DNA of 64,000 nucleotides. Source: Pseudomonas sp. LBUM920. GTDB lineage: Bacteria > Pseudomonadota > Gammaproteobacteria > Pseudomonadales > Pseudomonadaceae. The notes beneath the pieces are model-generated. The model did not search any database, was not told the DNA's origin, and saw nothing but the letters and a program-made list of their open reading frames with translations. This document shows positions 51,640 through 59,016 of the stretch, piece after piece (positions within the stretch are counted from its first letter, which is position 1; each line of letters begins with the position of its first letter). Location: contig NZ_CP027762.1 in NCBI RefSeq assembly GCF_003852315.1, forward strand, positions 3,143,501 to 3,207,500, given 5' to 3'. A program made the position numbers and the translations under genes.

Positions 51640-52866
51640 CAGGCGTTCCAGCGTGATGGCGGGCAATGGCCGGCTGAACAAGTACCCTTGAATCTGATCA
51701 CAGCCGGCGGCCTTCAAAAATGCCAGCTGATCCTGGGTTTCGACCCCTTCGGCGACCACTTGCAGGCTCAGGCTATGGGCCAGTTCAATGATCGTGCGGG
51801 TGATGGCCGCGTCTTGCGGGTTGGTGGTGACTTCGCGAATAAACGCGATGTCGATCTTCAACGTGTCGATGGGAAACCGGCGCAGATACGCCAGGCTTGA
51901 ATAGCCGGTGCCGAAGTCATCGATGGAGATTTTCACGCCCATCGTGCGCAGCCGTTGCAGGCTGGCAATGGTGTGCTGGGTGTTTTCCATCAATGAGCCT
52001 TCGGTCAGTTCGACCTCCAGCCAGTGCGGCGCCACCCCGTTTTGCCTCAAGGTGCGCTCGATATCGGCAATCAGGTCGCCCTCGATCAACTGATGACCGG
52101 AGACGTTGACTGAAACCTCTACGGCGCCAATCAGGCCGCGTTGCCACACGGCGATTTGCTGGCAAACCGTGTCAATCACCCAGCGCCCCACCGGCACGAT
52201 CAAGCCCAGGCTCTCAAGTATCGGCACAAATACCGCCGGTGAAACCGCGCCATAGCCTGGGCGCTCCCAGCGCAGCAGGGCTTCGAGTGCGCATATCTGG
52301 CCGCCGGCCAGCTCGACCTTGGGTTGGTAATGCACGCTGAACGCATTGGTTTCGACCGCCCGGCGCAGGGCGTTTTCCAGGTCCTGGCGCGCCAGGTCGT
52401 GCACGCTCATGCCCGCCGGCTCTCCCGTTTGCCGCTGCAGCTGCTGTTCGAGCATCAGGTTGTGGACTTTCAAATGATCGCCGCGCGCCTTGAGCCGCAG
52501 CAGGTTGCGCACCCGCAGCCACAACTCGACACGCTCCACCGGTTTGCTGATGAACTCCTCGGCGCCGGTTTGCAGCCCGCTGACGCGCGCGCTGGGCTCG
52601 CTGAGGGCCGACAGCATGATGATCGGGATACTCGCTGTGGCTTCGTCGCCCTTCAAGTGGCTGGCCACCTCGTAACCGTCCATGCCCGGCATCATGATGT
52701 CCAGCAGGATCAGGTCGGGCGGTTGCTGCGCCACCAACTGCAAGGCTTCCTCACCGCTGCTGGCACTCAGGGTCTGGTAGCCCTCGTGTTGCAGCAGGGT
52801 TTCCAGCAGCTTGCGAACCTGGGGTTCATCATCAACGATCAGTAGCGTTGCGGGTTGGCTGGCCAT
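51613..52866 (-). CDS. Response regulator with EAL domain (c-di-GMP phosphodiesterase)
   Basis: A 417-residue protein with an N-terminal receiver (phospho-acceptor Asp in LILLDIMMPGMDGYE; Lys in EEFISKPVE), a short coiled-coil linker (about 125-160) and a C-terminal EAL domain. The EAL domain keeps its catalytic motifs: EALLRW, NVSGHQL, ELTEG, DDFGTGYSS, KIDIAF and EGVET. An active cyclic di-GMP phosphodiesterase is therefore expected. It is the last gene of an operon with a sensor kinase and a stand-alone receiver, so phosphorylation probably controls c-di-GMP turnover. Confidence 0.94.
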   Translation of the reverse strand: MASQPATLLIVDDEPQVRKLLETLLQHEGYQTLSASSGEEALQLVAQQPPDLILLDIMMPGMDGYEVASHLKGDEATASIPIIMLSALSEPSARVSGLQTGAEEFISKPVERVELWLRVRNLLRLKARGDHLKVHNLMLEQQLQRQTGEPAGMSVHDLARQDLENALRRAVETNAFSVHYQPKVELAGGQICALEALLRWERPGYGAVSPAVFVPILESLGLIVPVGRWVIDTVCQQIAVWQRGLIGAVEVSVNVSGHQLIEGDLIADIERTLRQNGVAPHWLEVELTEGSLMENTQHTIASLQRLRTMGVKISIDDFGTGYSSLAYLRRFPIDTLKIDIAFIREVTTNPQDAAITRTIIELAHSLSLQVVAEGVETQDQLAFLKAAGCDQIQGYLFSRPLPAITLERLLLERLPRL

Positions 52867-52875
52867 GGAGAGGAC

Positions 52876-53259
52876 TCACAGGAGAGGGCTGATGTGTGGT
52901 TGCAGCAAAGTGTCGATGGTCTGGTACAGCTCTTTGTAGCGCAGCGGCTTGATGATGTAGGCGTCGCAGCCGGCCAGTCGGGTCTTTTCGCGGTCTTCCT
53001 TCATGGCCATGGCGGTCAGGGCGATCACCGGAATATGCGCGGTGCCGGGGTCTTGCTTGAGCAGTCGGGTGGCGGCGAGGCCGTCCATGCCCGGCAACTG
53101 GATATCCATCAGGATCAGCGCCGGCTGTTTTTCCCGCGCCAGCGTCAAGCCGGTTTCTGCATCCGCCGCCCACAACACGCTGTGACCGGCATTGACCAGC
53201 AACAACCGAGCCAGGCGCATGTTCGCCTCGTTGTCTTCGACGATCAGGATTTCGGCCAT
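52876..53259 (-). CDS. Single-domain response regulator (CheY/DivK-like)
   Basis: A 127-residue stand-alone receiver. Acidic pair VEDNE, the phospho-acceptor Asp in ALILMDIQLPGMDG, Thr in VIALTAMAM and Lys in AYIIKPLRY are all present; this pattern resembles DivK. ATG at 53259 (GGAGG 4 bases upstream) overlaps the kinase gene end by 16 bases; longer frames upstream lie within the kinase gene. The EAL gene starts 9 bases downstream. It has no output domain, so it probably passes phosphate or binds a partner. Confidence 0.92.
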   Translation of the reverse strand: MAEILIVEDNEANMRLARLLLVNAGHSVLWAADAETGLTLAREKQPALILMDIQLPGMDGLAATRLLKQDPGTAHIPVIALTAMAMKEDREKTRLAGCDAYIIKPLRYKELYQTIDTLLQPHISPLL

Positions 53260-54593
53260 GCAGCCTCCGGGGCGCGATGCAGAGGCAGCCACACCACAAA
53301 GCGGGTGCCAAGGCCCACGCGGCTGGCGACGGCGACGCTGCCGCCATGCAGGTCGGTCAATTGCTTGACCATCGCCAGCCCCAAACCCGTGCCTTCAAAT
53401 TTACGCGCCAGGCTGCTGTCGATCTGGCTGAACGCCTTGAAGAGCTTGCTCATGTCGTCCTTGGCAATGCCGATGCCGGTGTCGCTGACGCTCAGTTCGA
53501 GGAACTGCGCGTGAGGGCTGGGCTGCAGGGCGAAGCCATGGGTCGGCCAGTCGCCAGGGATCTGCCCGACCTGGGCGCGACTGACCTCGCGCACCGCCAG
53601 GGTCACGGAGGCGCCGTGTTCGCTGAACTTCACCGCATTGGCCAGCAGGTTGTAGATGATCTGCTTGGTCTTGCGCAGGTCCAGTTCCAGGGTGCCGAAA
53701 TCGCCCTCGCTTTCCAGCTTCAACTGGATGCGTTGCAGGGCGGCTTTTTCGCGCACGATCAACAGACTGTTGGCCAGCAAGCCTGCGAGCTCCACGGCCT
53801 CAAGCTCCAGGTCCATCATCCCGGCCTCGACCTTGGACAGGTCGAGAATGTCGTTGATCAGCGACAGCAAGTGCTGGCCGCTGGTGAAGATATCGCCGAT
53901 GTATTCGCGCTGCACCTCGCTCATGTCGCCGACCAGGCCGTCCTTGAGCGCCTCGGAGAAGCCGATCACCGCGTTCAGCGGCGTGCGCAATTCGTGGGAC
54001 ATGGTGGCGAGAAACTCGGACTTCATGTGGTTGGCGTGTTCCAGTTCCAGGTTCTTTTCTTCCAGGGCGCGCTCGAAACCTTTGCGCTCGGCTTCTTCCT
54101 GCTTGCGCGCGGTGTTGTCGGTGCCGATCAGCAAGTAGCCGATGATGGTGTCGTGGCGGTTGCGCAGGGCCGTCACCGAGACCATGGCCGACAGGCGACT
54201 GCCGTCCTTGCGGATGTAGGTCAGCTCGTAAATGTCTTCGATGCCGCGCGAGGCTTTGAACACCAGGGCTTCGAAGCCTGGCGTGATCGGTGTGTCGAGC
54301 TCCAGGCTGAGGGCGGCGGCGCGGGTGATGAGTTCGGCGGGGTCGGAAATGTCGGCGGGGGTAATGCGGTTCAGTACGTCGTCGGCGGCGTAACCGAGCA
54401 TGCGTTCGGCGCCGACGTTGAAGATCTGGATCACGCCTTTTTCGTCGGTGGCGATGCTTGAAAAATACGCGCTGTTGAAGATCGCGTCTTGCAGGGCGCC
54501 GGTCTTGAGCAGGGTTTTCTGGCGTTTGAATTCGACGATTTTTTCGGCCCGCGATTGCGGTTCGAGGGGTCGTTCGGTCGGGTTTTTATCCAT
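53244..54593 (-). CDS. PAS-domain sensor histidine kinase
   Basis: A soluble sensor kinase of 449 residues with no membrane segment. A PAS domain (about 40-160; IFNSAYFSSIATDEKGVIQIFN, YAADDVLNRITPADI) with its PAC end is followed by a coiled coil. The H-box FLATMSHELRTPLNAVIGFSE has His200. The ATPase domain follows (LLANAVKFSEHG, VSDTGIGI, GTGLGLAMVKQL). It opens an operon with a receiver and a receiver-EAL protein. The 5' region upstream is unusually C-rich and G-poor on the coding strand. Confidence 0.94.
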   Translation of the reverse strand: MDKNPTERPLEPQSRAEKIVEFKRQKTLLKTGALQDAIFNSAYFSSIATDEKGVIQIFNVGAERMLGYAADDVLNRITPADISDPAELITRAAALSLELDTPITPGFEALVFKASRGIEDIYELTYIRKDGSRLSAMVSVTALRNRHDTIIGYLLIGTDNTARKQEEAERKGFERALEEKNLELEHANHMKSEFLATMSHELRTPLNAVIGFSEALKDGLVGDMSEVQREYIGDIFTSGQHLLSLINDILDLSKVEAGMMDLELEAVELAGLLANSLLIVREKAALQRIQLKLESEGDFGTLELDLRKTKQIIYNLLANAVKFSEHGASVTLAVREVSRAQVGQIPGDWPTHGFALQPSPHAQFLELSVSDTGIGIAKDDMSKLFKAFSQIDSSLARKFEGTGLGLAMVKQLTDLHGGSVAVASRVGLGTRFVVWLPLHRAPEAAWPKS

Positions 54594-54846
54594 CGCGGTG
54601 GCGTTCCATGAACTTCAGGCCCGCCAACGTTGATAGCCGATGGCGCAGAGCATGCTCACTGAAGATCGCACGAGGGCGACGAGGAGGAGATGAGGTCTTT
54701 GGACGATAGCAGAGATTATGGCGTTTTGATGGTTGGCGGCTTTGGCGTGGTGGGTTTTGGCACTCAAATGGATTGATTAATGTTGGCTGTGCGCTGGATG
54801 CGCGGGTGAGCAGGTTGGGGTATCGGTACTGGAGGCTGGTTTTTGC

Positions 54847-54871
54847 GGGAGGATGGGGTAGATGGGTGGGG
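54847..54871 (+). other. G-quadruplex-type motif
   Basis: Four G runs (54847-54849, 54855-54858, 54864-54866, 54868-54871) separated by loops of 5, 5 and 1 bases meet the usual G3+N1-7 rule. It lies on the plus strand, the template for the minus-strand kinase leader. Confidence 0.5.
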
Positions 54872-54883
54872 TTTTGCGGAAGT

Positions 54884-55126
54884 TCAGGGGGGAGGGCCTT
54901 TTCCACCGAAATGGGTGGGGGCAGGGGGCTTGGTTGTCCTCTTGAATAGCGTCGGTGGAGGTTCTGTATTTATGGGGAGCGGGTGGTTGATCGGGGGGGC
55001 ATATCCGTTGCTGCGGTAGCGGCGGCTGGCGGTTCCGCTCTTACAGCGGGTCACTTTTGGCAAACGCCCCAAAAGTAACCAAAAGGTCTTTGCCCCACCA
55101 CTCGGTGCCTCGCTTAGGCTCGGCAT
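54884..55126 (-). CDS. Possible small protein associated with a structured repeat
   Basis: An 80-codon frame. ATG at 55126 has GGAG 7 bases upstream (GGAGTGAGGGC), and the start lies just after the three-way-junction repeat. The first 40 residues (SEAPSGGAKTFWLLLGRLPK, then VTRCKSGTA) form a short hydrophobic patch followed by basic residues. I have the impression of having seen similar peptides in many proteobacterial genomes. The last 40 residues are Pro-rich and probably reflect the unusual base composition rather than selection. It may be a repeat-borne peptide or simply translated repeat. I cannot assign a function. Confidence 0.35.
   Translation of the reverse strand: MPSLSEAPSGGAKTFWLLLGRLPKVTRCKSGTASRRYRSNGYAPPINHPLPINTEPPPTLFKRTTKPPAPTHFGGKGPPP
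55053..55076. repeat. Small inverted repeat inside the structured element
   Basis: ACTTTTGG (55053-55060) and CCAAAAGT (55069-55076) pair perfectly around an 8-base loop. On the minus strand this lies within the small ORF, in the codons for FWLLLGRLPKVT. Confidence 0.6.
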
Positions 55127-55137
55127 GCCCTCACTCC

Positions 55138-55226
55138 GGCTTGAATCCGTGGGCCGCCGTGACGGGCCATCCATGGCCCAACACGGCTAACCCGGCGTCC
55201 TGCCGGGTTACCCACGGATTCAAGCC
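55138..55226. repeat. Structured repeat predicted to form a tight three-way junction
   Basis: Outer arms GGCTTGAATCCGTGGG (55138-55153) and CCCACGGATTCAAGCC (55211-55226) are perfect 16-bp inverted repeats. Inside, GCCGTG (55156-55161) pairs with CACGGC (55182-55187) and encloses GGGCCAT/ATGGCCC (55164-55170, 55173-55179). Next to it TAACCCGGC (55188-55196) pairs with GCCGGGTTA (55202-55210). Only two bases (55154-55155) are unpaired at the junction. Both DNA strands can fold this way. On the minus strand it directly precedes the Shine-Dalgarno of the small ORF. Confidence 0.75.
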
Positions 55227-55372
55227 TGCGTTCGGCCAGCGTGGTTGACGGGGCCTGTCAGATCAAGATCAACAGCAGAGCACGGCGGCCTGAAAGCCGA
55301 CCTGAGTGGTAGAAGCAAAAGCAGAGCAACAGCACAGCAATACATCTTTATCTGATGCACTGCGATCCAAAT

Positions 55373-55458
55373 GTGGGAGCGGGCTTGCTCGCGAAGGCGG
55401 TGTGTCAGCTACACATGAGCTGGCTGACCCACCCCTTCGCGAGCAAGCCCGCTCCCAC
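55373..55458. repeat. REP pair, GTGGGAGCGGGCTTGCTCGC class
   Basis: GTGGGAGCGGGCTTGCTCGC (55373-55392), continuing GAAGG, has its exact inverted partner ending in CCCGCTCCCAC at 55458, with a roughly 36-base spacer. This is the intact version of the element at 49853-49925. Confidence 0.9.
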
Positions 55459-55497
55459 AAGTCGACCGAGTTCAACTGCCAACACCGCAGTGCTTTT

Positions 55498-55598
55498 GCT
55501 TGTCTGTGGGAGCTGGCTTGCCTGCGATGGCATCAACCCGATGGGCCTGATGGACCCAGGTGCCTGCATCGCAGGCAAGCCAGCTCCCACAGACAAGC
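55498..55598. repeat. Perfect 32-bp inverted repeat, GTGGGAGCTGGC REP class
   Basis: The arms at 55498-55529 and 55567-55598 are perfectly complementary over 32 bases and contain GTGGGAGCTGGCTTGCCTGC, with a 37-base spacer. The perfect match suggests a recent insertion. It sits 40 bases from the neighbouring REP pair of a different class. Confidence 0.9.
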
Positions 55599-55622
55599 GG
55601 TCAGACACCGGCACCAGGTAAC

Positions 55623-56225
55623 CTACCGAAGCCCGAACATGAACGAGCCTTTTTCCGGGCAGTTCTGGCTTTTAGCTTTGGTCGCCAGCCCTGCGTCGCG
55701 CAGTTCATTGCAGATTTGCGCGACGTTTTTCGGCGTCACGTAGAGGTTGTTGGAAAACCATGCGCGTTTGGCCCCCGACAGCTTGTTGAGCGCGCCACCG
55801 GCCTTGAGCACCCGCAGTACCACGGTGGAGCAGCTCTTGCGCAGCATCTGGTAATGCGCGTTGGGCTTGTAGCGGATGTTGAACCACTCGGCCTGCATGG
55901 CCTGCAGGTTCAGGCCGCAAACGGTATAGACCACATGCGGCCGGCAGCCTTCGGCGCTGATGTCGGACTCCAGGAACAGGTTGCGCTCCTGGCGCTGCTT
56001 GCCGGTCAAGGCGGCTCTGCCTTCGGGCCACCAGCTGACGTAGCTGGTGTTGAATTGCTCGATAAAGGCGCGGTCGCGATCACGTTCGCCGTCGTTGCGG
56101 TAACGGTCGTATCGCACTTCGATCATCTTGCCGATCACCGGGTCGCCGATGTACATCGCGGCATGGCCAACATCAGCCCCATGGGGATACCAGATGTAAA
56201 CGACAACGCTTGCGTTGGAGGTCAT
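55623..56225 (-). CDS. Hypothetical protein, possible permuted papain-like fold
   Basis: A 200-residue protein without signal peptide or membrane segment. I do not recognise a named family with certainty. The N-terminus has VVVYIWYPHGADVGHAAMYIG and the C-terminal half has RKSCSTVVLRVLKAGG. A His early in a beta-strand (GHAAMYIG) and a Cys at the head of a helix (SCSTVVLRVL) is the order of catalytic residues in circularly permuted NlpC/P60-like and LRAT-like cysteine hydrolases. Some type VI effectors have this fold. No VgrG, immunity or chaperone gene is adjacent. It stands alone between REP pairs and a sugar operon. Confidence 0.7.
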   Translation of the reverse strand: MTSNASVVVYIWYPHGADVGHAAMYIGDPVIGKMIEVRYDRYRNDGERDRDRAFIEQFNTSYVSWWPEGRAALTGKQRQERNLFLESDISAEGCRPHVVYTVCGLNLQAMQAEWFNIRYKPNAHYQMLRKSCSTVVLRVLKAGGALNKLSGAKRAWFSNNLYVTPKNVAQICNELRDAGLATKAKSQNCPEKGSFMFGLR

Positions 56226-56350
56226 GACGCATCCTGATTTCTTCCAATGACTGCTGGCAGAACGGACGGGCGCGGGGTTTTATTCCGCTGGCGTATAAAT
56301 TTCATTTCATGCATCGCGCCGGCATGCGCAATTCGCGCTTGTGCACTTGG

Positions 56351-56362
56351 TGAAACGTTTAA
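56351..56362. promoter_or_regulatory. Candidate LacI/RbsR-type half-perfect operator
   Basis: TGAAACGTTTAA has the central AAACGTTT palindrome typical of RbsR-type operators in enterobacteria and pseudomonads. It lies 19 bases before a second, perfect palindrome. Confidence 0.5.
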
Positions 56363-56380
56363 TCAATCGATAAACGGCGC

Positions 56381-56396
56381 ACGCAAGCGCTTGCGT
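56381..56396. promoter_or_regulatory. Perfect palindromic LacI-type operator
   Basis: ACGCAAGCGCTTGCGT is a perfect 16-bp palindrome with the central CG/GC step typical of LacI/GalR operators. It sits 69 bases before the ATPase start. The regulator is probably the LacI protein encoded at 59975-60976. Confidence 0.7.
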
Positions 56397-56464
56397 AAGG
56401 AAATGTAACTGGACTAGAGTCGGCAGCACTCGACTACAAAAATAATAATGCCAGGAGCTCATCC

Positions 56465-57997
56465 ATGAGCCTTGAACCCTTGCTTGAGATGCAGGGCATC
56501 AGCAAAACCTTCAACGGTTTGCGCGTGCTCAAGAATGTCGGCCTGAAAGTCTACCCCGGTGAAATCCACGCGTTGATGGGGGAGAACGGGGCCGGCAAAT
56601 CCACCCTGATGAAAATCCTCTCCGGCGCCTACCAGGCCGATCCCGGCGGTGAAATCCGCATCGACGGCCAGCCCGTCGCCACCTTTGACCCCGCCACCGC
56701 CAAGACCCTCGGCATCGCCGTGATCTACCAGGAACTGAGCCTGTGCCCCAACCTGAGCGTGGCCGAGAACATCTACCTGGGCCGCGAACTGCGGCGCGGC
56801 TGGACCATCGACCGCAAGGGCATGCAAGCCGGCTGCGTCGAGGTGCTGCAACGCCTGGGCGCCGAGTTCAAACCCACCACACCGGTGAGCAGCCTGTCGA
56901 TTGCCGAGCGCCAACTGGTGGAAATCGCCCGCGCCCTGCATGCCCACGCCAGGATCCTGGTGATGGACGAGCCCACCACGCCGCTGTCATCGCGTGAGAC
57001 CGACCGCCTGTTTGCCTTGATCAAACAGCTGCGCAGCCAGGGCCTGGCGATTATCTACATCAGCCACCGCATGGCCGAGATCTACGAGTTGTCGGACCGC
57101 GTTTCGGTGCTGCGCGACGGCCAGTACATCGGCGAGCTGACGCGCGAAGCGTTGTCGGCCGAGGTGCTGGTAAAAATGATGGTCGGCCGCGATCTTTCCG
57201 GGTTCTACAAGAAGGAACACGCCGCCTATAACCCCGGCAACGTGGTGATGCGCGTGCGTGACATGGCCGACGGCAAGCGCGTGCGCACCTGCAGTTTCGA
57301 CCTGCATGCCGGTGAGGTATTGGGCATTGCCGGGCTGGTCGGGGCAGGGCGCACGGAGCTGGCGCGGCTGATCTTTGCTGCCGACCCGCGCACCAGCGGC
57401 ACACTTGAAGTGGTGGGCAAGACCGTGACCCAACTGCGCAACCCGGCTGATGCGATCCGCGCCGGCGTGGTGTACCTCACCGAAGACCGCAAGGCCCAGG
57501 GCCTGTTCCTCGACATGAGCGTGGCCGACAACATCAACGTCTGCGCCTGTGTGCCGGACGCGCACACAGGCGGCGTGCTGGACCGTGGCCACGGCTGGCA
57601 GCGCGCCAATGATGCGATCAAATCGCTGTCGATCCGGGTGGCGTCGGGCAAGGTCAATGTCGGCGCCTTGAGCGGCGGCAACCAGCAGAAAGTGCTGTTG
57701 GCGCGGCTGCTGGAGGTCAAGCCGCATGTGCTGATCCTCGACGAACCAACGCGGGGCGTGGACATCGGCTCCAAGTCCGAGATCTACCGCATCATCAATC
57801 AACTGGCGCTGGCCGGCGTTGGCATTGTGGTGATCTCCAGTGAGTTGCCGGAAATCATCGGCACGTGCGACCGCGTGTTGATCATGCGCGAAGGCCAGTT
57901 GGTGGCCGAAGTCGGCGGGGCATCCGGCCACGTCATTTCCCAGGAACGTATTATTGACCTCGCCACCGGTGGCGATCAGGTGGCTGCCCATGGCTGA
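56465..57997 (+). CDS. Sugar ABC transporter ATPase (RbsA-like)
   Basis: A 510-residue tandem ATPase of the carbohydrate uptake 2 (ribose/xylose/galactose) family. The first half has GENGAGKSTLMKIL, the Q-loop VIYQELSLCPNLSVAENIYLG and a signature LSIAERQLVEIARAL; the second half has the degenerate GLVGAGRTELARLIF and LSGGNQQKVLLARLLE, as usual for RbsA. It precedes the permease gene with an 8-base overlap. The kinase in the operon is xylulokinase-like, so the substrate is probably a pentose or pentitol rather than ribose. Confidence 0.95.
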   Translation: MSLEPLLEMQGISKTFNGLRVLKNVGLKVYPGEIHALMGENGAGKSTLMKILSGAYQADPGGEIRIDGQPVATFDPATAKTLGIAVIYQELSLCPNLSVAENIYLGRELRRGWTIDRKGMQAGCVEVLQRLGAEFKPTTPVSSLSIAERQLVEIARALHAHARILVMDEPTTPLSSRETDRLFALIKQLRSQGLAIIYISHRMAEIYELSDRVSVLRDGQYIGELTREALSAEVLVKMMVGRDLSGFYKKEHAAYNPGNVVMRVRDMADGKRVRTCSFDLHAGEVLGIAGLVGAGRTELARLIFAADPRTSGTLEVVGKTVTQLRNPADAIRAGVVYLTEDRKAQGLFLDMSVADNINVCACVPDAHTGGVLDRGHGWQRANDAIKSLSIRVASGKVNVGALSGGNQQKVLLARLLEVKPHVLILDEPTRGVDIGSKSEIYRIINQLALAGVGIVVISSELPEIIGTCDRVLIMREGQLVAEVGGASGHVISQERIIDLATGGDQVAAHG

Positions 57998-58982
57998 TTC
58001 AAACAACAACACATTGACCCTCGCACCTATCGGCAAGGCCGAGCGCGTTCGCGAGCTGATGCGCACGGTCGGCATGCTGCCGGTGTTGATATTGCTGTTG
58101 GTGGGGTTTGCCCTGGCCAGTGAAAACTTCCTCACCGTGCAGAACCTGTCGATCATCACCCAGCAGGCTTCGGTAAATGTGGTGCTGGCGGCAGGCATGA
58201 CCTTTGTGATTCTGACGGCGGGCATCGACTTGTCCGTCGGCGCGATTCTCGCGGCGTCCGCCGTGGTCGCGTTGCAGGCCTCGATGTCGCCACAGTTCGG
58301 CATGTTCGGGATCGCTGCCGGCATCGGTTTCGGTCTGTTGCTGGGGCTGGTCAATGGCGGGCTGATCGCCTTCATGCGCCTGCCGCCGTTTATCGTCACC
58401 CTGGGCGCACTGACCGCCATGCGCGGCCTGGCGCGGTTGCTGGCGGATGACAAAACCGTGTTCAACCCCGACCTGCCGTTTGCATTTATCGGCAATGACT
58501 CGGTGCTGGGCGTGCCGTGGCTGGTGATCATTGCCGTCGCGGTGGTGGCGCTGTCGTGGTTCATTCTGCGCCGCACCGTCATGGGCGTGCAGATCTACTC
58601 GGTGGGCGGCAACCCCGAGGCAGCGCGGCTGTCGGGGATCAAGGTGTGGAAAGTGTTGCTGTTCGTCTACGCCATGTCCGGCGCACTGGCCGGGCTGGGC
58701 GCCGTGATGAGCGCCTCGCGCCTGTTCGCCGCCAATGGCCTGCAACTGGGGCAATCCTATGAGTTGGACGCGATTGCTGCAGTGATTCTTGGCGGCACCA
58801 GTTTTACCGGCGGCGTCGGCACCATCGGCGGCACGCTGATCGGAGCGCTGATTATCGCGGTGCTCACCAACGGCCTGGTGCTGCTGGGTGTATCGGATAT
58901 CTGGCAGTACATCATCAAGGGCATTGTGATCATCGGCGCGGTGGCGCTGGATCGCTATCGCCAGTCCGGTGCACGGACCTGA
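57990..58982 (+). CDS. Sugar ABC transporter permease (RbsC-like)
   Basis: A 330-residue permease with about ten membrane helices. The family motifs AGMTFVILTAGIDLSVGA and ILGGTSFTGGVGTIGGTLIGAL are present. ATG at 57990 overlaps the ATPase stop by 8 bases; an upstream in-frame ATG lies deep in that gene. One permease of this type normally forms a homodimer with the tandem ATPase. Confidence 0.95.
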   Translation: MADSNNNTLTLAPIGKAERVRELMRTVGMLPVLILLLVGFALASENFLTVQNLSIITQQASVNVVLAAGMTFVILTAGIDLSVGAILAASAVVALQASMSPQFGMFGIAAGIGFGLLLGLVNGGLIAFMRLPPFIVTLGALTAMRGLARLLADDKTVFNPDLPFAFIGNDSVLGVPWLVIIAVAVVALSWFILRRTVMGVQIYSVGGNPEAARLSGIKVWKVLLFVYAMSGALAGLGAVMSASRLFAANGLQLGQSYELDAIAAVILGGTSFTGGVGTIGGTLIGALIIAVLTNGLVLLGVSDIWQYIIKGIVIIGAVALDRYRQSGART

Positions 58983-59016
58983 TTTCACTCCAACAACAAT
59001 CACAAGAGAGTCCCGC

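Larger units (their letters stand above)
54594..55622. other. Gene-poor kilobase with strand-skewed segment, folded repeat and REP pairs
   Basis: The left part (about 54,700-55,010) is very rich in G and T on the plus strand, so a minus-strand leader of the sensor-kinase operon would be C-rich and G-poor. The middle (55,020-55,260) is a structured repeat with a small minus-strand ORF. The right part has two REP pairs. Frames that run across these repeats lack ribosome sites or protein-like composition. Confidence 0.6.
56226..56464. other. Promoter region of the sugar operon
   Basis: This divergent region carries the two candidate LacI-type dyads described separately (56351-56362 and 56381-56396) before the ABC ATPase gene. 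I see no other gene in it. Confidence 0.5.

Noticed and set aside
54586..54906. 106-codon minus-strand frame after the small repeat-associated ORF
   Set aside because: Pro, Ser and Arg-rich translation of C-rich sequence, with no clear Shine-Dalgarno; better explained by base composition. It also overlaps the kinase start region.
55373..55598. Possible CRISPR array
   Set aside because: Repeats are inverted pairs of different classes, not direct repeats with unique spacers, and no cas genes are present.
55306..55743. 145-codon plus-strand frame across two REP pairs
   Set aside because: The frame is made of repeat sequence and runs into the antisense of the 55623 gene; no ribosome site.
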